Assembly: GCA_027604685.1 (NCBI GenBank)
Contig: JADHYX010000115.1
Span: forward strand, 1-29,163
Length of the DNA stretch: 29,163 nucleotides
Origin: Lobulomyces angularis
Taxonomy: Eukaryota; Chytridiomycota; Chytridiomycetes; Lobulomycetales; Lobulomycetaceae
Direction: 5' to 3'
The notes beneath the pieces were generated by a model. It was not told where the DNA came from. It did not search any database and worked only from the letters and a program-made list of their open reading frames with translations. Positions 16,452 through 26,230 of the stretch are shown piece by piece. Every line of letters starts with the position of its first letter. Position 1 is the stretch's first letter. The translations under genes were made by a program, and so were the position numbers.

Positions 16452-17272
16452 TTTAAAAACAAATTTGACCTTTTTTTTTTTTTTTTGATTGGTTAGTTAC
16501 AATCAGAAAATCTTTACCCTCCAAGCCCACAAGTGTACTGAAGAGTTTAATAGTTATTACTAACAATATTATTGTTAATACACGTAAATTAAAGTAAAAT
16601 ACTTTTCTAAAAATTTTATTTAAATTTTTAATTTTGAAAATTTTTTAATTATCAAAACAATACAGTTAACAGTCAAATAGTTAATAAACAAAAATAAATC
16701 AGTTATTTGTAACTAGAAGATTGTTATTGTTTTAATAGAATAACACTTATTTTATCTCCTTATTATGTCACTTTTGTCAATAACATTTAGGGTATCTGCT
16801 ACGCTGATTTAAAGGTGGTTGAGTAGTTTTCAAAAAGATGCGTATATATACTACATCTTAAGCACATGGTAGGAAAGTAATTAATACTACTTAAATTACC
16901 TCCATAATTATAACATTCTACCTAAACAGCTTAAAATTTATTACAACCGATTTTGATATATTTTGATTAACAAGGAAAAAATTTTTGTAATTAATCTATA
17001 TTCTATGAAAAATTTTTCCGCGAATTGAGTAAGTCATTTCAGTCTAGGTGGGTATTATGTATCAGTAATTTTTGAGATTTATTAAAAATACAAACTCCTT
17101 GATATGTTTATATCCAAAGTGCAGTTCAGAAATTTTAAAAATGTAAAAAATTTCAAATCCAAACTTAGATTAAAAGATAAAAGTTAGAATACATCTTTAG
17201 AAAGAAAAAGTACTCTAAAATCAATGTAAAGATCGTTAGCACAGTACCTTTTAATATTATTTTGAAAAAAAA
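16452..17272. other. Intergenic region of 821 bases without recognisable gene
   Basis: Lies between the start of the coiled-coil gene (minus) and the 3' end of the F-box gene (minus). It is AT-rich with no open frame worth calling. It holds a perfect 8-1-8 palindrome, TAACAATATTATTGTTA, at 16561-16577, about 110 bases upstream of the coiled-coil gene's ATG, which could be a protein-binding site. Beyond that I see nothing. Confidence 0.5.
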
Positions 17273-18138
17273 TTAAAGTGCGTTATCATAACTTGCCGCA
17301 GAATCCACCTCCGAATCGTGCTGAGGAGCTTGTCCAATTATTGTTAAAGTTTCTGGTTTTTGAGAGTGGAGCATCTCAAAATCCAAATAGCAATTACTCA
17401 AATTTAAAAATTTTAAAGTATCGAAATTGCTTTCAATAAGATTCAGTATAAATTCATCAGTTACATCCGTGTCAGAAAGATTTAAACTTGTAATATTGTT
17501 AAATTTTATGCCTTTCCATCTCAAAAATTGATTTCCAAAATAAAATCCACCTAATTCTAGGTGCTTTAGTTTACCTAGATTATTTAGGCAATAAGCAGAA
17601 AGACCTAAATAATAAATGATCTGTAAGATAACTTTTTATTTAATTAATACCAATGCAGTCGTTTAGAGTTAATTCCTCCAGCATTTTACAATTTTCAATT
17701 ATATACTGCACGGCAGAATCGTTAATTCTTTCACACATTTCCAAATCCAGTGATATGCTATATGAATAAAATTATTTCCGTAAATTAACAGATAAAAATG
17801 ATTTATGAAATAACATACAGCTCAGGTAACACTTTAGCTAATTCTATAACATGACTATTTGTTACTTCTGTCCAGCGTGGAGTTAATTCACTGAAACTAA
17901 CTTCTTTCACAAGGGTTGAAAGATGTTTAAACTCTGCCAAAGTTTTTGTAAAATTTTGCAAACTTTGGATACACTTTGGTTTAAATTTATTGAATAAAAA
18001 ATGTGTTGAAATTGTATAAAAGAAACTTTTATTCGCTAACCTTAAATTCGTTAGAACCTTTTTTTCTTCTTCCAGTACTAACAATATTTGATATATTATT
18101 TCATTTGGAACCACCAACTTTTTAAAAAAAAGGTTCAT
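17273..18138 (-). CDS. F-box / leucine-rich-repeat protein
   Basis: Three exons, 17819-18138, 17651-17757 and 17273-17604 (introns 17758-17818 and 17605-17650), give 759 bases, 252 residues. Residues about 9-45 look like an F-box: VVPNEIIYQILLVL, then LTNLRLANKSFFYTIST. Leucine-rich repeats of the Cys-containing/FBXL type follow: ISLDLEMCERINDSAVQYI, LEELTLNDCIGLS, LKHLELGGFYF, ITSLNLSDTDVTDEFI and LKFLNLSNCYLD. The tail is short and acidic. F-box proteins link Skp1 of SCF ubiquitin ligases to a target, and the LRRs would be the target-binding part; the target is unknown. It is small for the class but intact. Its start lies about 110 bases from the Fanzor relic, which points the other way. 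Confidence 0.85.
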
Positions 18139-18248
18139 ATTGAAAAGCTTATATATTACACACTAATTATTATAATGAAGTTAATTTTTAATTTTTTTGT
18201 ATCACCCAAATTTACTTTTAACAAAAAGGAAAAATATTCTTGTAATAA

Positions 18249-19302
18249 ACAAAATTTGCTAATGCATTTACAGGAACATCTGATCAATATGAAAAAATGG
18301 AAAATTTAATTTATACTTCGAATGGATTAACTATTCATACAACTCATTTTTTTAAATATTTTATGTTAAACTACCCTGACAACAATAAATGGTACATGGT
18401 TAATTTAGATTTTTTTGTTAGAATATACAAATTTTTAAATTGCCCTGTAAAAACAGCAAAAACTAGTTCAGAAACAACTGCTATTATTAACTACTTATTG
18501 AATGAATATATTGAAAAATATAAAACTAAATTTGGTTATCAACAAGAAAATGTTAAATACATTGATCAAGTTGCTCTTTACCAAGCTACAAAACTATTTA
18601 GTAATTACGTTGTTAACATTCAAGAACATTTTATTCCAAAATTGAAAACATTTGTTTCAACAATGATAATAAACTTTTGAAAGTTTTATGGAAAGAATGG
18701 TTTAAGAAATTTTAATTTACCTATACCATCAAGAAAAGCACTTGATCCTGTTGGATATAATCTTTATTTGAAAGATTACTTGTCTCGTTTCTAACAATTA
18801 GAGTGCATTTCAGAAACCCCCTAATTAGAAAATTGAAATGAAAAACTTTTATGAATACCCAAAAATCAGAAAGTAAATTTATTAAAAAATTTAAAGAAAT
18901 ATTTGGTGGTAGTGAAAACAAATCCGTTTTAATTGGAGATTGGTCAAGAACATCATTGAGATATCAAACTCCAACGAAAGGAAGTAGGTTTAGATATATG
19001 TTTAAAAAGGCATAATATCAACTATATTTGTGAATAAATTTTTAACTTTATCAATTTGCCCAAGGTGCAAAGGTAGATCTTTAGAAACCCTTAAAGAAAG
19101 AAAACATCCAAATCCCAGTAAGAAAGATAAACTGATTAAAGCTCATGGATTGCTTCGTTGCAAAAATGAAAATTGTAAGCAAATGGTGAATGAGGAATTA
19201 GTGGAAAGACTTTGGAATAGGGATGACGTTGCAACGTTAAATATGAAAGACGTAGTAGAAAGTACTGTATTGTATGGAGTTAAACCAGTTTATTTAAGTT
19301 GA
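18249..19302 (+). pseudogene. Decayed Fanzor (eukaryotic TnpB-like RNA-guided nuclease) gene
   Basis: Three pieces in three frames follow in Fanzor order. Piece 1 (18249-18680) has GLTIHTTHFFKYFMLNYP and ends VNIQEHFIPKLKTFV, like the N-terminal Fanzor region. Piece 2 (18842-19015) has SKFIKKFKEIFGG, then SVLIGDWSRTS and TPTKGSRFRYMFKKA, the conserved GDW...PTKG...R block before the zinc finger. Piece 3 (open 19030-19302, readable from about 19009) has ICPRCKGRSLE, HGLLRCKNENC and RLWNRDDVATLNM: a CxxC...CxxxxC zinc ribbon and the RuvC-III Asp (WNRD...N). The RuvC-I Asp region should lie between pieces 1 and 2, but only about 160 poorly readable bases remain there, so an internal deletion is likely. 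Frameshifts and stops show that no full protein is made. Fanzors are mobile-element nucleases guided by an omega RNA. Neither terminal repeats nor a guide RNA could be defined. Confidence 0.75.
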
Positions 19303-19983
19303 TTGATTTTGTAAATTTTTTCCTAAATAGTTTTCGCTATTTTTTTATCGTTGTTTGTTGTGTTATTTTTTTAAATATATAATGTTCAAAAGATAATGCC
19401 AAAGCACTAAGAATGAGCAAGTCTGATGCATTGAGACGAATCTCCGTATTTATGTAAACTTTTTTATTTGCCTGTCTTGTCAGTCATAACCAATTATCGA
19501 AAGTTACTTAAGTAAAACAATTCATTCATGGTTTAAACATTTTACTACCTTTACATCAACACTTAGTAACAAAGATGCTGTGATTTTATTAAAATTTGAT
19601 TAAATAATATATAATTCTTAAAATTGAACAATAAAATTGAAACTGTTGGACTTTACACTAGTTATAGAAGTACAAAAAGTATAACCTCATACTGTTTCAA
19701 AAAAAAATTAAGGGAAAGTGAAATAGTCAACTCAGTTGGAAAAAAGATTGTGAATTAGGTCTTAGTTCAGAACAAATTATAAAATGAATCTGGGACTTAA
19801 AATTGCAGTAGTTTGCCAAATCGATCACAAAAATTGAATTAAAAGAGTTATGCTGTAGTTTAATCTCTTGTAGTTAGTTTATTTTTTTCAGATCTCTCCT
19901 TATGCCAAATTGCCAAGAAAGAATTCCTCAAGTCTATCATTGTTTTATGTTCAAAATTAATTTCGTGTTACTTTTTTCATAGT
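19303..19983. other. Gap between Fanzor relic and FIG4
   Basis: About 680 bases with no intact ORF. It may hold the rest of the Fanzor element and the FIG4 promoter. A possible short first exon of FIG4 is at 19903-19946 (see FIG4). No terminal inverted repeat or target-site duplication is obvious by eye. Confidence 0.5.
19325..19342 (+). other. Small hairpin 3' of the Fanzor relic
   Basis: AAATAG-TTTTCG-CTATTT forms a perfect 6-bp stem with a 6-base loop, followed by a T run, about 22 bases after the relic's stop codon. Omega RNAs of TnpB/Fanzor elements start near the 3' end of the gene, so this could be a remnant. Short AT stems are common by chance here. Confidence 0.3.
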
Positions 19984-22900
19984 GTGGATCAAATTTCAAC
20001 AATGTTAGTCAAATATACTTTGTATGAAACTAAGCATAGATTTTTTCTCGTTGGATCGGATCAGGAAGATTCTGTTTACAAGATAATGAAAATTGATAGG
20101 ACTACTTCCACTGATTTGAACATTACAACTGATGAAACTTTTTACAGTAAAAAACAAACTATCGAATTAATTCAAATGATTCACGATGGAAATAAACATT
20201 CAGGAGGTCTGCAGAAAGTGGGAAGGTATTTCTTTTTTTCAGTAGCAAACATAATCTTTTCCAATTCAACTTAGTTATTTTGGTTTAATCGGATTTATAA
20301 AGTTTTTGGAAGGTTACTACATAATATTGATTAATAAAAGATCGGCGGTGGCCCTCATTGGTGGTCATTACATCTATCACATTGATGACACTGAAATGTT
20401 AAGAATATTTTCATCAACTCAAAAAACTGAAAATTCCATCAATGAAGAAAGGTATCTTAAGTTTTTAATATTATGTAAAATTTTTATTATTTTAAGCTAT
20501 CGCCAGATGTTTTTACAAGTACAGAAAAGGAAGCACTTTTATTTTTCCTATTCGTACGATATAACGAATTCCTTACAAAAAAATTTGGAATTTAAAGGAA
20601 ATTCTGAGACGAATATAAAAGAAAACAATATTAAAAACAAAAAATTGAACGATAATAATTTTATATATAACGACATGTTTATTTGGAATCTTTTTCTTTT
20701 GAAACCAGCGTTAGGTGTTTTTATTGCCCAATTACATTAACGCAATTTTTTTTTATAGCGCAAATCCAAAAAGAATGGATATTACCTGTCATTTACGGAT
20801 TTGTTGATCAGTCAAGTAATTTTATCAATTTTTTTTTTTTTGAATTTCAACGTTCAAGTTTATTTACAGAAATTAGCATATTTGGTCATAACATTTTTAT
20901 TACCTTGATTGCTCGGCGATCTCGATTTTTTGCTGGTGCAAGATTTTTAAAAAGAGGAACTAACGATCAAGGACATGTAGCAAACGATGTTGAAACTGAG
21001 CAAATTGTTCAAAATGCTAAAACAACCTCTTTTTTAACTAATTCCCCTAAACCAAATTTTACATCTTTTGTACAACATAGAGGTAGCATACCCTTATATT
21101 GGAGTCAGGATAATGTTAGTCTAGCACCAAAGCCTCCAATCGAATGTACCTTCTTTCTACCAAATGTTTAAATTCATTATTTATTTTCTTGGTTCTAGTA
21201 AGTATTGTGGATCCTTATTTTTCAGCAGCTGCATTGCATTTCGATAATTTGTTTTCACGTTATAATTCCCCAATAATTGTTTTGAATTTAGTAAAGGTAC
21301 ATTTTTATTCTTATAAGTTCTTAAATACTGATATGAAACATTAATATATTTAGAAAAATGAAAAAATTAGACGGGAATCTATCCTTTTAGATGAATTCAG
21401 CAATGCCATTGCTTACTTAAATCAATTTTTACCACCAGATGATAAAATTCAGTATATAGCATGGGATATGGCAAGAGCATCAAAAAGTCAAGATCAAGAT
21501 GTCATTGGAAAACTCCAAGAGATTGCTGAAAAAGTTTTATCTACTACCCAATTTTTTATCAGTGGCTCTAAATCGTAATTTACTTTTTAACCATTTTTGA
21601 TTTCCTCATTGTATATATTTTTAGAAATGAAGGAAGAAGACAGAAAGGTGTGGCTAGAACAAATTGTATTGATTGTCTTGATAGAACCAATGCAGCTCAG
21701 TTTGTAATAGGCAAATGCGCGTTGGGAAAGCAGGTAATTAGTGCATTGTTATTAACTTTCGTTATATTTTTAGTTAAAAGTCATGGGTATACTTTCGAAT
21801 TCTACAGTTCCTTTTGATTCTGATGCAACTAATTTGTTAAATGCCATGTACCATGATCATGGGGATACAATAGGTAATTTTAACAACTTTTGGTTTAACA
21901 TTGTGGCAGCATTGCAATATGGAGGGTCCCATTTAGTAAACACGATGGAAACATATAGAAAATTAAGCCCCTGGACTTCTCACTCTCGGGATATGTTAGA
22001 GTCGATTAAAAGATATTATAATAACAGCTTTACAGATGCTGATAAGCAAGACTCCTTTAATTTATTTTTGGGAAACTACATACCCAATAAAAAATCTCAC
22101 ATATGGGATATGCAAAGTGATTTTTATTTGCATAATGACCATCCTGAGATAAGACGACCAAAAAGGAGGTATGTTTAAATGTAATTTTCTTTAAGAGATT
22201 GCTTTTTTTTTTTTCATTTTAGTTATATTAACTGGTATAGCAAAAAAAATTTGAATACAGAAAAACCTTTAATTCGTAAGCCTAAAACTGACTCATATTA
22301 TACAGAATATTACAGGCCTACAGGTTTTTAACTTAATCCTTTCGCCAACTAAACGTTTTAGTTTATACCAGTTTTAAGAGATTATTTGCCTATAACATTA
22401 TCGGAACCAACACTAGGGCTGTGAAAGAGGAAGTGGAAATAAGCCCCTTTACTGAAAGAGTTAGTCAGCAACAACCACAACCACGGTTTGAAAAAATTGA
22501 CTTGAATATTTTTTTAATAACTTAGTCATTTTACCATGTATACCCTCAATATTGGTGGTGTAAAAGGACTTTTAACTTTTAAACAAGATTCAGAGTTAGG
22601 TTTAAACGAAGAAATTGAAGCAGCAACGGAAAACGCAGAATCAAAACCAAATACTGTTGATACCAGCCCAGGGCAGCAAACACAACAGCAGTCTCAATGG
22701 TTCACAACAAGTGCTTTAGCGACAAGACTAATGAATCCAAATGTTCCAGAAAATGAATTGAAAGAATATAGGCGCTACATAAAACCTCACAACTCTCAAA
22801 ATTTTTTTTTTATTGACTCTGAAACGACACAAAATTTTAAATTTTACCAAGATTATTGTAATTTAACTTTTTACACAGACCCGCTAAAATTTAACGAATG

Positions 22901-23051
22901 CTTTAATGTAAAAGATGAGTTAATATTTGAAAATTTTTGTGGATTTGAAGAAAAATATTCAAAAAAATTTTCTTCTTTTGGTTTTTCCACTAATAAAAAA
23001 CTAAAAAAAAAAAATGACTTTTATAAGAATTACATGGAATCAACTTTTTAA
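19903..23051 (+). CDS. FIG4: FIG4-like polyphosphoinositide phosphatase (SAC domain)
   Basis: Roughly 840 residues over about 12 exons, near the family length. The N-terminus reads [18 protein letters not shown], the usual FIG4 start. The SAC region follows: [57 protein letters not shown], then [19 protein letters not shown] and [10 protein letters not shown]. The CX5R catalytic loop is intact: [16 protein letters not shown] (near 21660). Then come [16 protein letters not shown], spliced over a 36-base intron (21874-21909), and [16 protein letters not shown]4 acts with Fab1/PIKfyve and Vac14 on endosomes and vacuoles to turn over PI(3,5)P2. A polar Asn/Lys insert (about 20590-20665) and a divergent Gln-rich C-terminal 250 residues are lineage-specific. 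The start is uncertain: the main frame upstream of Met at 20002 has no ATG, so either 20002 is the start or a short exon (ATG 19903, spliced near 19946 to 19981) precedes it. Confidence 0.92.
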
Positions 23052-23326
23052 TAAAAAATATATAATGAAATGAAGGAAAAAAAAAAAGAAATATAACTCA
23101 TGCACCCAATACTTAGAAAAATTTGTATTATAAATAAAATTAGATTTTTTTCTAAAAATGGTTAACACTTAAACAAAAAAAAAAAATGAATTCAATTTTA
23201 TATTCATATATTTTAAAGTAAATTTAATAAATTTTAAATTTTTTTGTTTTACCATTAAATTTAAAAAAATTAATTCAAAAAAAAAAAAGGAAATAAAATA
23301 AAATATAAGAAAAATTTAAAAGGTTA
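23052..23326. other. Convergent 3' region of FIG4 and desaturase
   Basis: Very AT-rich, with many A/T homopolymers and AATAAA-like signals on both strands (for example AATAAAAT near 23134). It should contain both poly(A) sites. Nothing else is seen. Confidence 0.5.
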
Positions 23327-24846
23327 TCAACTTAAAATTTTTTTTTTTCTATCATGTATTCTTTTAGGTTCAGGATCAAATACGTTAGCTACATAATCTG
23401 TTATTGAAAAAATAAAAAATAAATTAAAAAAAAATTTTTTTTTAATTTTTTTAATTTACCTAGTATATCGCTAAGTTTTCCATCTGGAAACATTTTTTTG
23501 TAAGTCCAATTACCTTGGAAAAAAAATAAATTTAAAACAAAAAAATAATAATAATGTGTTACTCACCATCTTTTCTTTCAAATACAGATCTTCTTGTAAA
23601 AAAGAAATGATCTTCGATTAGTTCTCTTAGCCAAAATTTATTTTCTAATTTATAGTATTTTCCAAGAACAGGTCTTACATATTTAGTTGCTTCCATTAAG
23701 TTGTAATGTGGAATTTGAGTAAAAAAGATATGGTGAACTAAATGTCCATTGGTAATATTATGTGTAAGGTCATCCAACCCAAATCCAAAATTTCTATCTA
23801 TGGTTTCTACAGCCCCCTTCATAAAATCCCAATCGTTGTCATTATAAACTATGAATGATTTAATTTGGGGTTTAAATATAAAAAAAAAATAACAATTCTT
23901 GCTATACCAGTCATGTTGTCGTGATGATGCTGAAGAAAAGTAACTGAATAAACCCAACCATTATATATCAACCATGGCAGTCCAAAGCAAAAAAAAAATT
24001 CTTGTTGCAATAGGATATAGTACAAAGTTAAAAAAATTGAGCACGACAGAATTGATAAGAAATTATCAATTTTATCTGCTCTGTTTTTAGCATAGTAATT
24101 TACACTAAAATGAGAGCCATCCTATATCATACAAAAATAAAATAAAAGATTTAATTAAGTATAAAGTTTTCTTACGTTTAACCCTAACGCCAAATAAAAC
24201 AAACCAAAGCCTAGAGGAATGAAAACAGGGGTAGCTCTAGTTAAAAAGTAGGCACCCTCTCCTTCAAAAGTGTAATGGCTATGGGATTTATCTTTTGACA
24301 TTGAATTATGACCTAAGTGATGTAGCTGGTGAGATTTTTTCCACTGACGAAACGGAACTAGTAGTGGTCCGTGTGAGAGCAATCCAACGTAAAAGTTTAG
24401 TCGCTGGTAATCGCTAAATGAACCATGGCCGGCATCATGTCCAATCATAAAAGTGCACCACATCTGTAAATTTTTTTTAAAAAAACAAAAATTTCATCAT
24501 TAAACTTTACCAGTAATCCCAAAACCTAAAAAATAGCATGATTAAAAAAAATTTTAATTCCTAATTTAATAGTTACATTGGCCCACAAAACATAAATCCA
24601 GCCGGCAGGTTGATATTTAAAATAAAAGTACACTGTTGCAGAAATGGCCAGGAGATCTCTTAACCAATACAAGGTAGATTTTGTTAAACTTTTGCTAAAG
24701 AGTCCTTCGGGGATGACTTTTTTTAAATCAACTTTTGAAGGTAAATCTGAAAAGTAATCCTCTTCATGCACATTGTCTAAAGCGTGATCTTTTTCCGAGT
24801 TCAGCACTTTATTAACTTTATTAAGATTAGCCTCAGTCAAAACCAT
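23327..24846 (-). CDS. Membrane-bound fatty-acid desaturase, FAD2/FAD3 (omega-6/omega-3) type
   Basis: Seven exons give 1194 bases, 397 residues: 24577-24846, 24511-24525, 24176-24463, 23908-24121, 23567-23848, 23460-23513 and 23327-23397. All phases agree. The three His boxes are present: HDAGH (in MIGHDAGHGSFSD), HQLHH (in KKSHQLHHLGH) and HLVHH (in NGHLVHHIFFTQIPHYN). The family landmarks FLQHHH, DWDFMKGAVETIDRNFG and MEATKYVRPVLGKYY also appear. Hydrophobic spans flank the boxes, as in ER desaturases. The diiron enzyme adds a double bond to oleate or linoleate using cytochrome b5. The N-terminus is acidic and cytosolic; the end is Lys-rich (HDRKKKKILS). GHDAGHGSFSD recalls omega-3 as much as delta-12 enzymes, so the position introduced cannot be fixed. 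The second exon is only 15 bases. Confidence 0.93.
24511..24525 (-). other. 15-base micro-exon of the desaturase
   Basis: Encodes Val-Leu-Gly-Leu-Leu between introns 24526-24576 and 24464-24510, each GT-AG. Including it gives YVLWANVLGLLMWCTF, about 21 residues from the landmark Trp to the first His box. From memory of plant FAD3 that distance is about 19; leaving the micro-exon out would give 16. Confidence 0.7.
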
Positions 24847-26230
24847 CGATAAAAATAATTTATTTTAAATATAATAAAAATTTTATCTAAATAAAAAAAA
24901 AAAAAAAAACTAGATTCAAAAATTGTTTTTTTTTTAGTAATTTTCACGCAAACAAACTTCCGCCGCCGCTAATCTGGCATGGCTGATCCAATTTTGGCTC
25001 GTTCCCATGCCATAGAAAAAGCAATAAAAAATGATAATTACATGCCATTAAAACAGATTCTTAATGTATATTGACATTATTATTCCATTTTTGTTGTAGT
25101 AAACCAGAACATGACAATGCAGTTGGTCAGTTAATCTACTCATAAGACCTGAAACATTACACATCCAAACACAATGTATATTGCTGATTGTTTGTAAATA
25201 AAACAAAATTTTATTGAAAATAATATTCATTTATCAAATAACTAATTATAAAATCTAATTACAATGAGATTCAAATCATTGCACTACTTCATAAAAAAAA
25301 CGATTTTTTACAAAGTTTCAGCAAAGATCGCATAACTACTTTCGATCAATCAAAAAAATATATGTTGATCTACTAGGAGCTTATTATTCCTATTTTCTGA
25401 ACCTTTATGAAGGTGGATGGAGAAACTTCTTTTAGTGATTTGCACTTGTTAATTAAAAATAATGTCAAGTTAGTCTTTGTTGTAGATTGTGCCAAGAAGA
25501 GTTTACAAAAAAAGAAAACAGATTGTAAAAAGAAAATGGTTAACGGTTCTCGCTTGATTTAAAGCAGATGTTTTTATTTGCATAATGGTACCAGATCTTT
25601 TTTCAGCAATGACTCAGATTTATTGCTTTGTGAAAAAACCAACCAATTAATTCGTGCTGTTAATGGTTATTTTTTTATTCATCACAAAACGAAATTGCTA
25701 GGTATTAATACCAACATGAAACAAATGTTATTAACGCTTATTTAAAAAATCAAAAATTAACGCTGAAAACTAGAAGATGGAACATTTATATTGCCTTCAT
25801 CTATGTGTTTACATTTTACCAACCTTTCCTTATATAGTCCATGATAATTTAAGGAAAGATTAAAAATCTGCGAGAATTGGAGGTGTGTTATCTAAAACAG
25901 ATGTGTCCAATTTATTGATATTAATAAGTTCTAATATTTGAGACTAATTTGCAAATTGTTTGTTTACGCTATTTTCATCTGGAAATAATTATTCGAACCA
26001 TTTAAACTGGCAACAGTTTAAAAAATGTGTGTTGCAATTTTGAGATAATGTGTTTATAAAATGTATTATGAGTTTTTTTTATTTAATCTCTTGATTTTCT
26101 TTTTATTTTTATTCAAGTAACAATCCCTCTCAACTATTTAAACTCCGCGTCGTGTATTTTTTTTATATTTTTTAACTTAAAACGATTACATTCTACGAAT
26201 CAATTCATTAATAGAAAAAACACATAAAAA
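24847..26230. other. Largest gene-free gap (1.4 kb) with decayed coding-like stretches
   Basis: Divergent promoters of the desaturase (minus) and copine (plus) must lie here. Contents seen: a GC-richer patch with a short ORF and inverted repeat (24955-25075), and two coding-like plus-strand frames (25407-25562, 51 residues; about 25588-25743, about 50 residues) that stop and have no recognised family. The remainder to 26230 is AT-rich with many stops. It may be the remains of an old insertion. Confidence 0.5.
24975..25012. repeat. 8-bp inverted repeat in a GC-rich patch
   Basis: TGGCATGG at 24975-24982 is the exact reverse complement of CCATGCCA at 25005-25012, with a 22-base loop. It sits beside CCGCCGCCGC, a local GC island unlike its surroundings. 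A 31-residue ORF (24979-25074, MADPILARSHAIEKA...) overlaps it. It could be an RNA stem, a regulatory site or part of a decayed gene. Confidence 0.4.

Noticed and set aside
18088..18309. Separate gene starting at 18088 or 18175 on the plus strand
   Set aside because: It overlaps the F-box gene start, has low-complexity content, and no splice joins it in phase to the Fanzor N-terminal frame.
18297..19302. A functional spliced Fanzor gene with introns bridging the frame changes
   Set aside because: The break near 19010 falls inside a conserved block with no GT-AG pair in reach, and the stretch between pieces is too short for the missing RuvC-I region.
25262..25275. tRNA B-box-like GATTCAAATC
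   Set aside because: No matching A box, acceptor stem or anticodon arm could be folded around it.
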